Shown one piece after another: positions 34,291 through 43,182 of a DNA stretch of 64,000 bases. How positions within the stretch are numbered: the stretch's first letter is position 1; the number at the start of each line of letters is the position of its first letter. The position numbers and the translations under genes are program-made. Source of the stretch: DASRGL01 sp035651115 (lineage in GTDB: Bacteria; Armatimonadota; Chthonomonadetes; Chthonomonadales; Chthonomonadaceae). The notes beneath the pieces are model-generated. The model was not told the origin of the DNA, searched no databases, and worked only from the letters and a program-made list of their open reading frames with translations. The stretch covers positions 3,915 through 67,914 of the forward strand of contig DASRGL010000431.1 of NCBI GenBank assembly GCA_035651115.1, written 5' to 3'.

Positions 34291-35301
34291 CTACTCTTGA
34301 CGTTCTTCTGCCTTGCTCTGCGAGCTTTTCCTCGGTGTCTCTGTGCCTCTAGTTGATTCCTGGCCGTCGCGATTGTTGACGAACTCCCAGCCGAAGCGTC
34401 CCTTGATGCACAGGTGACCGCGCGTGATGTCGTGATCGAGCGGGGAGGTGGCTTTGACGATCTTGTTGTCCTGGACATGCAGTTCCAGGTTGCACCCGAC
34501 GCCGCAGTAGGGGCAGATGGTCTCGGTGACGGTCTGTTTGGATTCGTCCCAGGTTCCGGCCTGCCGCATGTCGTACTCGCTTTTGAACATCAGCGCGTTG
34601 GTCGGGCAGACGCCGATGCAGTTGCCGCAGTAGACGCAGGCGGAGTCGGGCAGGGGAACGGCGTATTCGGTGGCGATGCGCGCGTCGAAGCCGCGCCCGG
34701 CGACCGCGATAGCGAACGTGTTCTGCGCGTCCGTGCCGCACGCCTCGACGCACTTGTAGCAGAGGATGCACTTGCTGTAGTCGCGCACGTACAGATCGTT
34801 GTCTATCTTGACCGGCTGGGCGACGGTCTCGGCCTGGTCGCCTGCGGGTTCGTGATGATGTCCGGCAGGGCGTGCGTCGCGCTCTCCGGCGGCGGCAGGT
34901 GGCGCGGACGGCCCGAACTTCCCCGGTTCCACGCCGTACTCGGCCATCCAGCGTTTCGTGTCCGCGTTGACCAGCGACATATCCACCGAGGAGGCCAGCA
35001 GTTCCATGACCAGCTTGCGCGAGTGCCTCACGCGCTCCGTATCGGTCTTGATGACCATGCCCGGCTCGACTTTGCGCGAGCAGGACGGCACGAGGACGCG
35101 CGAACCCTCCACCTCCACCACGCAGACACGGCAGACGTTCACCGGGGTCAGATTTTCCAGGTAGCAGAGGGTCGGGGTGTCCACGCCCCGGCGACGCAGG
35201 GCTTCGAGGATCGTCGCGCCTTCGGGGGCGCGGACGCTTTCGCCGTCAATCGTGAACGTGATCATCCGTTGCGGCGGCGCGATAGGAACGGCCTGGCTCA
35301 T
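34291..35301 (-). CDS. Fe-S protein resembling the N-terminal part of formate dehydrogenase alpha/NuoG
   Basis: 336 residues. Domains in order: [2Fe-2S] ferredoxin-like (CYLENLTPVNVCRVC, about 46-60); His-Cys-type segment with HSRKLVMELL; two [4Fe-4S] clusters (CILCYKCVEACG and CVYCGNCIGVCP); and the molybdopterin-oxidoreductase Fe4S4 region (CPYCGVGCNLELHV to GHLCIKGRFGWEFV). The large molybdopterin catalytic domain that should follow is absent. The last 25 residues translate a CACGGAG-type repeat. It may be a stand-alone electron-transfer subunit (such proteins exist) or a truncated FdhA. A GHHHEP stretch lies in the linker. Confidence 0.85.
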   Translation of the reverse strand: MSQAVPIAPPQRMITFTIDGESVRAPEGATILEALRRRGVDTPTLCYLENLTPVNVCRVCVVEVEGSRVLVPSCSRKVEPGMVIKTDTERVRHSRKLVMELLASSVDMSLVNADTKRWMAEYGVEPGKFGPSAPPAAAGERDARPAGHHHEPAGDQAETVAQPVKIDNDLYVRDYSKCILCYKCVEACGTDAQNTFAIAVAGRGFDARIATEYAVPLPDSACVYCGNCIGVCPTNALMFKSEYDMRQAGTWDESKQTVTETICPYCGVGCNLELHVQDNKIVKATSPLDHDITRGHLCIKGRFGWEFVNNRDGQESTRGTETPRKSSQSKAEERQE

Positions 35302-35535
35302 CTAAGTCTCCATTGAACTTTGAAACGCGCGCAGTGGGCGTATTCTGGCCCTAATTTGGCGTTTGGCCGGATGTATTCCTTCTCTGGGACGGCCCTCACC
35401 TTCACAGACCGCGCCGAGCCGGGAGGAAGGGACGTTCGGCGCGTCGAAATATCCGGGCGTTGCGCGCCGCTGCGGACTTCAAGGAGGAAGGCGGAGCAAA
35501 CTCAATGCGCAGTAACGGAGTCGGGAGGAGAGGCC

Positions 35536-36792
35536 GTGCGCGTTCTCATGCTGTCGTGGGAGTACCCGCCCAAGATCGTCGGAGGCATCGCCCGCCATGT
35601 CGAAGAACTGTCCTGGGCGCTGGCAAAGCGACCGGATACGGAAGTTCATGTCGTCACCTGTGAGTTTCCCGGCGCGCCCGCCGAAGAGACCTACAACGGG
35701 GTGCATATCCATCGGGTCACGCCCTACGACGCCCCCGGAGGCCACAAGGATTTCATCCACTGGGTGCATCAACTCAATGCCGCCATGCGGGATCGCGCGC
35801 ACGCTCTCTGCCGCGAATGGCTGGCCCCGAAGACCGCCGGCGGCACGCCCAAAGACCCCAAAAAGCTCTCCGAGAAGGACGGCATCCTGCTCCATGCGCA
35901 CGACTGGCTGGCCTATTTTGCCGGGGTCGAACTCAAGCACGCTTTCAAGCTGCCCTTCCTGGCGACCGTCCATGCCACCGAGTTCGGGCGCAACAACGGC
36001 ATCCACTCCGACATTTCGCGCTATATTGACCATATCGAGCATAATCTCGTCAGCGAGGCGTGGCGCGTCATCGTCTGCTCCGGCTTTATGAAGGGCGAAG
36101 TCGAGTACGCGCTGCAAGTCCCGCCTGATAAGATAGACGTCATCTACAACGGCATCCACACAGAGAAGTTCGATTTCGAGTTCCCGCCGGACGAGGCCGC
36201 CGCGTTCCGCGCCCAGTTTGCGGCCCCGGAAGAGAAGATCATCATGTTCGTCGGGCGGGGCGTGCGGGAGAAGGGCGCGCAGGTTCTTATTGACGCCCTG
36301 CCGAAGGTGCGCGCCGGGTATCATGATACGAAGCTAGTCATCGCGGGCGGCGGGTATAAGCAGCACCTCATTGACCAGGCCAACGCGCTCGGCGTCGGGC
36401 GGCACGTCTATTTCACCGGCTTCATTCGCGACGAGATGCTGCTGCGCCTCTACAAAGTGGCCGACGTCGCCTGCTTCCCCAGCCTCTACGAGCCGTTCGG
36501 CATCGTCGCGCTGGAAGCGATGGCCGCGCGCACGCCCGTTGTCGTCTCGGATGCGGGCGGGCTGAAAGAGATTGTCGAACCGGACGTGACCGGAACCGTC
36601 ACCTGGCTCAACAACAGCGACAGCCTGGCCTGGGGGCTGCTGCGCGTGCTGCACAATCCGCAGTTCGCCCGCGAGATGGCTGACCGCGCCTATGAAGTCG
36701 TCAAGACGCGGTTCAACTGGGATCGCATCGCCGAGCAGACGGAGGCGGTCTACAAACGTATCTGGAAAGAGTACAAAGCGAGTGCGTGGTGA
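35536..36792 (+). CDS. GT4 glycosyltransferase (glycogen/starch-synthase-like fold)
   Basis: 418 residues, GT-B fold. The N-terminal domain has the acceptor loop LSWEYPPKIVGGIARHVEEL and HAHDWLAYFAG. The donor domain starts near IDVIYNGIHTEKF with IIMFVGRGVREKGAQVLIDA and the nucleotide-sugar site PSLYEPFGIVALEAMAARTPVV (E-x7-E motif). Likely makes or extends an alpha-glucan or other glycan using a nucleotide sugar. GTG 35536 has GGAGGAGAGG upstream; there is no ATG before the fold. First gene of a tight five-gene unit with DinB, a GH63-like glycosidase, a HAD phosphatase and an FGGY kinase. Confidence 0.9.
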   Translation: MRVLMLSWEYPPKIVGGIARHVEELSWALAKRPDTEVHVVTCEFPGAPAEETYNGVHIHRVTPYDAPGGHKDFIHWVHQLNAAMRDRAHALCREWLAPKTAGGTPKDPKKLSEKDGILLHAHDWLAYFAGVELKHAFKLPFLATVHATEFGRNNGIHSDISRYIDHIEHNLVSEAWRVIVCSGFMKGEVEYALQVPPDKIDVIYNGIHTEKFDFEFPPDEAAAFRAQFAAPEEKIIMFVGRGVREKGAQVLIDALPKVRAGYHDTKLVIAGGGYKQHLIDQANALGVGRHVYFTGFIRDEMLLRLYKVADVACFPSLYEPFGIVALEAMAARTPVVVSDAGGLKEIVEPDVTGTVTWLNNSDSLAWGLLRVLHNPQFAREMADRAYEVVKTRFNWDRIAEQTEAVYKRIWKEYKASAW

Positions 36793-36805
36793 AAGGAGTT
36801 CCGCG

Positions 36806-37285
36806 ATGAACGTTCCCGAATATGTGGCGAATCAGACCGAGCGCATAGCGGAGGCGCTGGCCCATTTTGTCGCGACGACAAAGGAAGACAAGCTCGACTG
36901 GCAGCCGACGCAGGAGGGCCACGCGCCCTGCCGTTCCGTCTACCAGCAGATCAGCGAGTGCGTCGTCGTCAACCGGGTTTTCGCCAGGATGCTGCGCGGG
37001 GAGATCGAGTCGGCCCCGCTTGGAGAGAGGCCGGAGATCACCTTTGCCAGCCCGCAGGACGCGCAGGAGCAGTTGCTTGCCAGCGCGCGGGAACTGGCCG
37101 AGGCCCTACGCGGGCTATCGGATGCAGACCTGGCCCGCGAGTACAAGCATCCGCGCGGGACGATGCGCGGCGAGAACTTTATCCTGATGGCCTACCGCAA
37201 CATGGCCTATCATGCCGGGCAGATCAACTTCATTCAGACCCTCTACGGCGACACCGAGTTCCACGTGCCGTCCAACTGGCGCTGA
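36806..37285 (+). CDS. DinB/YfiT family four-helix protein
   Basis: 159 residues in a four-helix bundle. The conserved metal-binding His triad is only partly clear: H45 region EGHAPCRSVYQQISEC and the C-terminal AYHAGQINFIQTLYGD hold the typical DinB His sites. Members include thiol transferases (bacillithiol or mycothiol dependent) and damage-induced proteins; no substrate can be assigned. AAAGGAG precedes ATG 36806. It lies 13 bases after the GT4 gene, so is co-transcribed. Confidence 0.85.
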   Translation: MNVPEYVANQTERIAEALAHFVATTKEDKLDWQPTQEGHAPCRSVYQQISECVVVNRVFARMLRGEIESAPLGERPEITFASPQDAQEQLLASARELAEALRGLSDADLAREYKHPRGTMRGENFILMAYRNMAYHAGQINFIQTLYGDTEFHVPSNWR

Positions 37286-37315
37286 AGCCGCACCGACGGG
37301 AGCCTTTGCGCCGCC

Positions 37316-39802
37316 ATGCAGACACGCCTCGATCCCCTCGCCCTGCTGGAACGTCCCGATAAGTGGTATCTCGGCGGCGGCAGAGCGACCCTATTCGCGC
37401 CCGCGTTCCCTATATGGCTCGATACCCCCGGCTTCTGGGACGAGGCGTATTTCGCCGATATTCGCCTGGAACGGCTGTTCTGCGTCCTGCTGCTAGATGA
37501 GAACGGGCGTCCGCTCACGCTGCGCCGCGCCGTGCGCCGCTGGACGCCCGACCGCCTGCTGCACATCTACACGGTGGAGGGCGCTCCCACTCTGCGCCTT
37601 CAGGAAGAGCGGGTCATCACCTCGAACGACACGCTCGCCTGCCGCCTCACCCTCTCCAACTCCGGCGCGGAACCGGCCCGCCTGCATCTGATGCTCTGGA
37701 GCCTGCAAACGCGGCAAGAACTGCCGCCTGGTCAGTTCGCCACAACGGTCGAGGCGGTGGAACGCGATCTCGACGCGCTCAGTTTTGCGCATCGCCTGCA
37801 CTACGGACAGCCCGGCGACACGCCCGCCGAGGTCTACGGTTGGGGCGAGAGAGCAGCGCAGCCTCAGCCTGACAATCCCGTCGTCTATGTCGCGCTCGGC
37901 GGCAATCGCCTGCCCGACTCCTGGACGGTGAACCTGGCGGAGAGTGCGGATACCTCTCCGCTCTGGCAGGTCTCTATCTTCCCGGAGAAGTTTCGCGGCG
38001 GCACGCTGGCGCAGGAGATGCAGGCCGAAGCGGGCTGGAATCCGAACGGCCTGCTGCACCTGGCCCTGCACTATGTCGCGGAGGCCGCGCCGGGCGCGTC
38101 CGATTCGCTCACCTTCGGAGCCTCTATCGCCTTCGACCGCGCGACCGCCCTTGCCAATCTGCGCCGTGATATGACCAGTGATGTGGTCGCGCAGAGCCGC
38201 CGGAACTGGGAGAGCTATTTCGCCTCCGTTCCCTACTTCGAGTGCAGCGATCCCTACCTGGAACGCTACTACTGGTATCGCTGGTACGGCCTGCGCCTGC
38301 TGACGGTGGATTTGGCCCTCACCCCCGACCCCTCTCCCGCAGCGTGGGAGAGGGGAGAGGCTAATCACGGGCTTTCTCCTTCTTCCACACTCCAACAGAG
38401 TGAGAATGAGAGGGATATGCCTTTGTTACAGTCTCCCCTCTCCCGCAGCGTGGGAGAGGGGTCGGGGGTGAGGGCCGCTCATGCCCTCCCCTTCCCCTGC
38501 GTTTTCGAGGGCATCGGCGCATTCCGCGCGCACATCAGCTACTCGGCGCAGTGCCATATTCGAGAGACTTCCTGGATGCATGACCGGGCGCTGGCGATGG
38601 GTTCGCTGGAGAACTTCCTTGCCAACCAGGTGCAGGAGGAGGGCCACCCGGACGACGGCTTTCTGCCGGGCCATCTCTATCTCTGGCGGCGCGACCGGGG
38701 ATTCTATCATGCGAACTGGGGCGCGGCGGCGTTACAGGTCTACTACCTGACCGGCGACCGTGATTTTGTACGACGGGTGTATCCTGGTCTGGTGCGTTAT
38801 GCGGAGTATTTCGACCGGGAGCGCGACCGCGAACAGAGCGGCCTCTACGATGTCCTCGACCAGGGAGAGACCGGGCAGGAGTACATGAGCCGCTACCTGT
38901 TCGTGGACGAGTCGGCGGACACCTGGCGCAAAATCCAGGTCAAAGGCGTGGACGCGACCTGCTATCTCTACGAGTTGCAGCGCGCCCTTGCCGTGTTCGC
39001 CCGCGCGTTGGGCGAGAAGGACGATGCGGCCTGGTGGGAGGAGAAGGCGGACGCGACGCGCGACGCCGTGCGGCGGTGGATGTGGGACGACGCGGAGCAG
39101 ATTTTCAAGGATGTCCACCCGGAGACGCGGGAACGCTCGCCCTATAAAGCCGCCGTCGGCTTCTATCCGTTTCTGAGCGACATCGCGACGCCGCAGCATC
39201 TCTCTTCCCTGCGCGATCACCTGACCAACCCGGCGACCTTCGGCACGCCCTATCCGGTTCCAGCCAACAGCGCGGACGATCCCTATTTCGACGCCGAGGC
39301 GGAGTGGAAAGGCAAGCGCACGAACTGTCCCTGGAACGGGCGTGTCTGGCCGATGACGACTTCGCATGTCGCGGAGGCGCTGGCAAACGCGGCCCGCACG
39401 CTTGCGCCCGACCTGCGCCCGGACGCCGCCGCGTTCATTCTGCGTTTTATCCGTATGTTGTTCCACGACGGCGACCCGAAGCGCCCGAACAGCTACGAAC
39501 ACTATAACCCCTATACCGGAATGCCCTGCCTCTATCGCGGCGTGGACGACTATCAGCACTCCTGGGTCGTAGACCTGATTATGAAGCACGTGGTCGGCAT
39601 TCAGCCGGAGCCGGGGCCGAACGGAACGCTGGTGATTGATCCGCTGCCGTTCGACCTGGACAGTTTCCGCGCCGAAGGCATTCCCGTGCGCGGCCATCTC
39701 GTGGACGTGATCGTGGGGCGGGCGCAGGGCTTTCTCATCAACGTAGACGGCATCGAGCGCGTACAGTTGCCGACGCCGCAGCGAGTGGAGATCGTGTTAT
39801 GA
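37316..39802 (+). CDS. GH63-like (amylo-alpha-glucosidase/MGH1-type) glycoside hydrolase
   Basis: 828 residues. The N-terminal beta-sandwich (about 1-290) is followed by an (alpha/alpha)6 barrel (about 325-790) with RETSWMHDRALAMGS (acid-type Asp), FLPGHLYLWRRDRGFYHANWG, TNCPWNGRVWPMTTSH and SYEHYNPYTGMP near the end. This matches the clan GH-G group that trims alpha-glucosides. No signal peptide, so cytosolic. An extra segment of about 52 residues at about 334-386 is encoded by a repeat (38315-38475) and splits RWYGLRLLTVD from LPFPCVFEGIG, which are adjacent in relatives. ATG 37316 has a weak ribosome binding site. Overlaps the next gene by four bases. Confidence 0.85.
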   Translation: MQTRLDPLALLERPDKWYLGGGRATLFAPAFPIWLDTPGFWDEAYFADIRLERLFCVLLLDENGRPLTLRRAVRRWTPDRLLHIYTVEGAPTLRLQEERVITSNDTLACRLTLSNSGAEPARLHLMLWSLQTRQELPPGQFATTVEAVERDLDALSFAHRLHYGQPGDTPAEVYGWGERAAQPQPDNPVVYVALGGNRLPDSWTVNLAESADTSPLWQVSIFPEKFRGGTLAQEMQAEAGWNPNGLLHLALHYVAEAAPGASDSLTFGASIAFDRATALANLRRDMTSDVVAQSRRNWESYFASVPYFECSDPYLERYYWYRWYGLRLLTVDLALTPDPSPAAWERGEANHGLSPSSTLQQSENERDMPLLQSPLSRSVGEGSGVRAAHALPFPCVFEGIGAFRAHISYSAQCHIRETSWMHDRALAMGSLENFLANQVQEEGHPDDGFLPGHLYLWRRDRGFYHANWGAAALQVYYLTGDRDFVRRVYPGLVRYAEYFDRERDREQSGLYDVLDQGETGQEYMSRYLFVDESADTWRKIQVKGVDATCYLYELQRALAVFARALGEKDDAAWWEEKADATRDAVRRWMWDDAEQIFKDVHPETRERSPYKAAVGFYPFLSDIATPQHLSSLRDHLTNPATFGTPYPVPANSADDPYFDAEAEWKGKRTNCPWNGRVWPMTTSHVAEALANAARTLAPDLRPDAAAFILRFIRMLFHDGDPKRPNSYEHYNPYTGMPCLYRGVDDYQHSWVVDLIMKHVVGIQPEPGPNGTLVIDPLPFDLDSFRAEGIPVRGHLVDVIVGRAQGFLINVDGIERVQLPTPQRVEIVL
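38315..38475. repeat. In-frame composite foldback in the GH63-like gene
   Basis: Perfect 24-bp outer arms: GCCCTCACCCCCGACCCCTC plus TCCC (38315-38338) and the exact inverse (38452-38475). Each arm has its own inner hairpin around CTCCCGCAGCGTGGGAG. The right half is translated SPLSRSVGEGSGVR. Confidence 0.93.
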
Positions 39803-40467
39803 TTCGCGGACTTATCTTTGACTTTGACGGACTGATTCTGGATACCGAACTGCCGGACTACGAGTCCTGGAAGGAGATATACGAGGCGCACGGCGGCGCG
39901 CTGCCCTTCTCGGTCTGGTCGGAGTGCATCGGGGCGACGAAGTTCTCGTTCGATCCGTTCGACAATCTGGCAAGCCAGGTCGCCACGCCCCTGGATCGCG
40001 AGGAGGTTCGGGAGCGGCGAATGCGGCGCTATCTGGAGATGATCGAGGCGCAGGCCGTGTTGCCCGGCGTGGAGGCCGCCATCGCCGACGCACATCGGCT
40101 CGGCCTGAAGATCGGGCTGGCGTCCAGTTCCCGGCGCGATTGGGTCGTCGGGCATCTGACCCGGCTCGGCCTGCACGCCCATTTCGATACGATCCAGACC
40201 GCCGACGACGTGACGCACACCAAGCCGCACCCGGAACTCTATCTGGCGGCATTGGACGCGCTCGGATTGCAGCCGAAGGAGGCCATCGCTATCGAAGACT
40301 CGCCTGTCGGCATCCGGGCGGCCAACAATGCGGGCATCTTCTGCGTCGCGATCCCGAACGCACTGACCCGCCAGTTGCCGATAGATCATGCCGACCTGCG
40401 CCTCGACTCTCTGGCCGAACTCCCCTTAGAGCGACTGCTGGCGCTGGTCGAGGAGACGCGCGGATGA
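39799..40467 (+). CDS. HAD-superfamily sugar phosphatase / beta-phosphoglucomutase-like
   Basis: 222 residues, subfamily I HAD fold. Motif I DFDGLILDTE (nucleophile D8, acid D10), motif II S in GLASSSRRD, motif III K in HTKPHPELYL, motif IV IEDSPVGIRAA. The alpha-helical cap (about 15-80) is that of beta-phosphoglucomutase and related phosphatases. The ATG overlaps the stop of the glycosidase (ATGA), and its stop overlaps the kinase start, so translation is coupled. Likely isomerises or dephosphorylates a sugar phosphate in the same pathway. Confidence 0.9.
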   Translation: MIRGLIFDFDGLILDTELPDYESWKEIYEAHGGALPFSVWSECIGATKFSFDPFDNLASQVATPLDREEVRERRMRRYLEMIEAQAVLPGVEAAIADAHRLGLKIGLASSSRRDWVVGHLTRLGLHAHFDTIQTADDVTHTKPHPELYLAALDALGLQPKEAIAIEDSPVGIRAANNAGIFCVAIPNALTRQLPIDHADLRLDSLAELPLERLLALVEETRG

Positions 40468-42059
40468 ACGACACGCCCCTGACGCTGACGCTGGACATCG
40501 GCACCTCTTCGACGCGCGCCCTGCTGTGGGATACCAACGGCGCGGAGGTCGAAGGCGTGCGGGCGCAGACGCCGTACCAGATGCGCACGACGCCCGATGG
40601 CGGCGTCGAGATGCCCGCCGAGGAGATGCTGGCGCATGTTGGGGAGTGCCTGGATCAGGCGTTAGCGCAGGCAGGCGACCGGGCGCAGGCGATCCGCGCG
40701 GTGGGCATCTCGACCTTCTGGCACTCGCTGCTCGGCCTCGATGCGGGCGGCGAACCGATCACCCCGATCTATAGCTGGGCCGATACGCGCGCTGCCGATG
40801 CCGCCCGCGCCCTACGAGAACGGCTGGACGAGTCCGCCGTTCATGCCCGCACCGGCTGTGTGATACATCCGTCGTACTATCCCGCGAAACTGGCCTGGCT
40901 TCAGGAGGCGCAGCCGGAACTCATCTGCCGCGTCGCGCGCTGGGTCTCGCCGAGCGAGTTCCTCTTTGCCCGCTTCTTCGGGCCGGACGCCTGCCGGGTC
41001 TCCGTCTCAATGGCCTCCGGCACGGGCCTGATGAACCAGGAACAGGGCCGCTGGGATGGCGAAACTCTGGCCGCACTTGGCCTGCCGGAGGAGAAGCTGT
41101 CGCCCATCGTGGACCTGAGCGCGAGTTCGCAGGGGTTGCAGGGGGAGTTCGCGGCGCGCTGGCCCGCCCTCCGCGACGTGCCGTTCTTCCCGGCGGTCGG
41201 AGATGGAGCGTGCAGCAACGTCGGCAGCGGATGTGTCTCGCCGGAGCGGTTCGCCATCAACCTCGGCACGTCCGGCGCGATCCGCGCTATCTGGGAGGAA
41301 ACACAGGGAAGGGGGAAGAGGGAAGCGGGAAGCGTAGGGGCGCAGCAAGTAGCGCCCTCCGCAGCCTCTCCCCTCTCCCGCAGCGTGGGAGAGGGGTCGG
41401 GGGTGAGGGTCACATCTTCCCCAACGCCTCCCGGCCTGTGGCGCTACCGGGTGGACGCGCGCCGTCCGATCCTGGGAGCCGCCTTCAGCGACGGCGGCAG
41501 CGTCTACGCCTGGATGAAGCGCACGCTGCGACTGCCGCCCGACGAGGAACTGGAACGCCGCCTCGCCGCGATGGAACCGGGCGCGCACGGGCTGAGTTTC
41601 CTGCCCTTTCTGTCGGGCGAACGCAGTCTCGGCTGGCATCCTGACGCGCGCGGCGCGCTGGTCGGCATGAACCTGGACACTCACCCGGTCGAGATGCTGC
41701 GGGCCGCGATGGAGGCGGTGGCGATGCAGTTCGCATTGGCGGCGGAGCGATTGCGGAAGCGGTTCCCGCAGGCGCGCGAGATCATTGCGTCCGGCGGCGC
41801 ACTCGGCCACTCGCCGGCCTGGACGCAGATGTTTGCCGATGCGCTGGGCCAGCCGGTGACGCTGGCGGCGGAGGCGGAGGCGAGCAGTCGAGGCGCGGCC
41901 CTGCTGGCGATGGAGGCGGCGGGCCTGATCGAGAGCGTCCGCACGCCGGAAGCGCGCCTGGGAACGACCTTTACGCCCGATGAGTCCCGCCATGCCCGCT
42001 ATGCCGAGATGCAGGCCCGCCAGCAGCGGTACTACGCCCGGCTTATCGAGGAACCGTGA
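40464..42059 (+). CDS. FGGY-family carbohydrate kinase (gluconokinase-like)
   Basis: 531 residues; ATP-dependent sugar kinase. N-terminal phosphate loop LTLDIGTSSTRALLWD; VGISTFWHSLLGLD and PIYSWADTRA resemble gluconate kinases. FAINLGTSGAIRAIWE is the second phosphate motif. The C-terminal lobe has LSGERSLGWHPDARG and IIASGGALGHSPAWTQMFAD. About 37 residues after GTSGAIRAIWE are encoded by a foldback repeat (41366-41410), including SPLSRSVGEGSGVR, the same peptide as in the GH63-like protein. The family normally passes directly to GLWRYRVDARR. Last gene of the operon. Confidence 0.9.
   Translation: MNDTPLTLTLDIGTSSTRALLWDTNGAEVEGVRAQTPYQMRTTPDGGVEMPAEEMLAHVGECLDQALAQAGDRAQAIRAVGISTFWHSLLGLDAGGEPITPIYSWADTRAADAARALRERLDESAVHARTGCVIHPSYYPAKLAWLQEAQPELICRVARWVSPSEFLFARFFGPDACRVSVSMASGTGLMNQEQGRWDGETLAALGLPEEKLSPIVDLSASSQGLQGEFAARWPALRDVPFFPAVGDGACSNVGSGCVSPERFAINLGTSGAIRAIWEETQGRGKREAGSVGAQQVAPSAASPLSRSVGEGSGVRVTSSPTPPGLWRYRVDARRPILGAAFSDGGSVYAWMKRTLRLPPDEELERRLAAMEPGAHGLSFLPFLSGERSLGWHPDARGALVGMNLDTHPVEMLRAAMEAVAMQFALAAERLRKRFPQAREIIASGGALGHSPAWTQMFADALGQPVTLAAEAEASSRGAALLAMEAAGLIESVRTPEARLGTTFTPDESRHARYAEMQARQQRYYARLIEEP
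41366..41410. repeat. In-frame half foldback in the kinase gene
   Basis: CTCTCCCCTCTCCCGCAGCG then TGGGAGAGGGGTCGGGGGTG is nearly identical to the right half at 38432-38475. It is translated in the same frame. Confidence 0.93.
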
Positions 42060-42142
42060 GGAGAGTTTGCGCCGCTTTACCACACCCTTTATGGCCGGGG
42101 CCAGGCCGTTTCCACTGCCGCGACGGGTTTTGCTGTACGCTC

Positions 42143-42922
42143 TCAAGCAGGCTGGCGCTCGAACAGGAGGCGCAGCCCTTCCAGTGTGACCAGTTGATCC
42201 ACGACCTCGATGGTACGGCTCTCTTTATGGATCAGTTCGGCCAGGCCGCCCGTCGCGATAACACGCGCCCCCTGCCCCAACTCCTGCCGGAAGCGATCCA
42301 CCATCGCGTCCGTCTGGCCTGCATAGCCGAAGACAAGGCCGCTCTGCATGGCGTGAACGGTCGTGGTTCCGATAGCGTGGGGCGGGGCGACCAGTTCCAC
42401 GCGATACAGGCGGGCCGCCTGCCGGAACAGCGCGTCCATCGAGATGCCGATGCCCGGAATGATCGCGCCGCCGAGGTAGTCGCCGTTTGCAGCGATGGCG
42501 TCGAACGTCGTGGCCGTGCCGAAATCCACGACGATGGCCGGGCCTCCGTACTTCGCGAACGCGCCGATGGCATTGCAGATACGGTCGGCTCCCACGTCGG
42601 AAGCGGGCTGATAGTGGATGCAGATGCCCGTCTCGCTCTCCGGCCCGACAAAAAACGGCTCGGTCTGAAGATAGCGGCGCGAGAGATCGGCCAGCGTCTC
42701 GTTCATCGTCGGCACGACGCTGGAGATGGCGACTTGCCGCACCTCGCGGAGCGCGATGCCTCGATACTCCAGCAGTTCCTTGACCAGCATCCCGTGCTCG
42801 TCCGTCGTGCGCTCCCGGTCGGTGCGGATGCGCCAGTCCCCGATGAGTTTGGCCTGGTCTCCGCGACCGCGATAGACCCCCAGCACGATATTGGTGTTGC
42901 CCACATCAATCGCCAGCAGCAT
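42143..42922 (-). CDS. coaX: Type III pantothenate kinase
   Basis: First step of CoA synthesis: phosphorylation of pantothenate, in the cytosol. 259 residues. N-terminal MLLAIDVGNTNIVLGVY is the ASKHA phosphate loop. ISSVVPTMNETL, GADRICNAIGAFAKYGGPAIVVDFGTAT (with the catalytic Asp in GADR) and GGAIIPGIGISMDALF are type III signatures. ATG 42922 starts at the first strand. It stands alone, convergent with the sugar kinase. Confidence 0.96.
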   Translation of the reverse strand: MLLAIDVGNTNIVLGVYRGRGDQAKLIGDWRIRTDRERTTDEHGMLVKELLEYRGIALREVRQVAISSVVPTMNETLADLSRRYLQTEPFFVGPESETGICIHYQPASDVGADRICNAIGAFAKYGGPAIVVDFGTATTFDAIAANGDYLGGAIIPGIGISMDALFRQAARLYRVELVAPPHAIGTTTVHAMQSGLVFGYAGQTDAMVDRFRQELGQGARVIATGGLAELIHKESRTIEVVDQLVTLEGLRLLFERQPA

Positions 42923-43056
42923 CTCCGCACCTCTCGTTCATCCTGCCTACAAGGTCTCGGTCTTTTCTCGTGTACCTGCGTGCCTTGCGTGGATTCCTTT
43001 GCTTGTGCGTAAGTATACCAGAAGCAGGCGACCCGCGCCCTGCGGAGGCCGCCTTC

Positions 43057-43085
43057 TTGACAAGAGTACGCCAAGATATTATAAT
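43057..43085 (+). promoter_or_regulatory. Perfect-consensus sigma-70 promoter
   Basis: TTGACA (43057-43062), 17 bases, TATAAT (43080-43085). It predicts a leader of about 90 bases for the ABC ATPase gene. The strongest promoter in the window by match to consensus. Confidence 0.9.
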
Positions 43086-43182
43086 CTCGGCAGCAATCTA
43101 TTCTACAAACACGCGGCAGCGGGAGTCCTTCCGCCTGTGTCCCGGCAGCCGCGCCCATGCGAATGAGAGGGTGAATCCGAAA

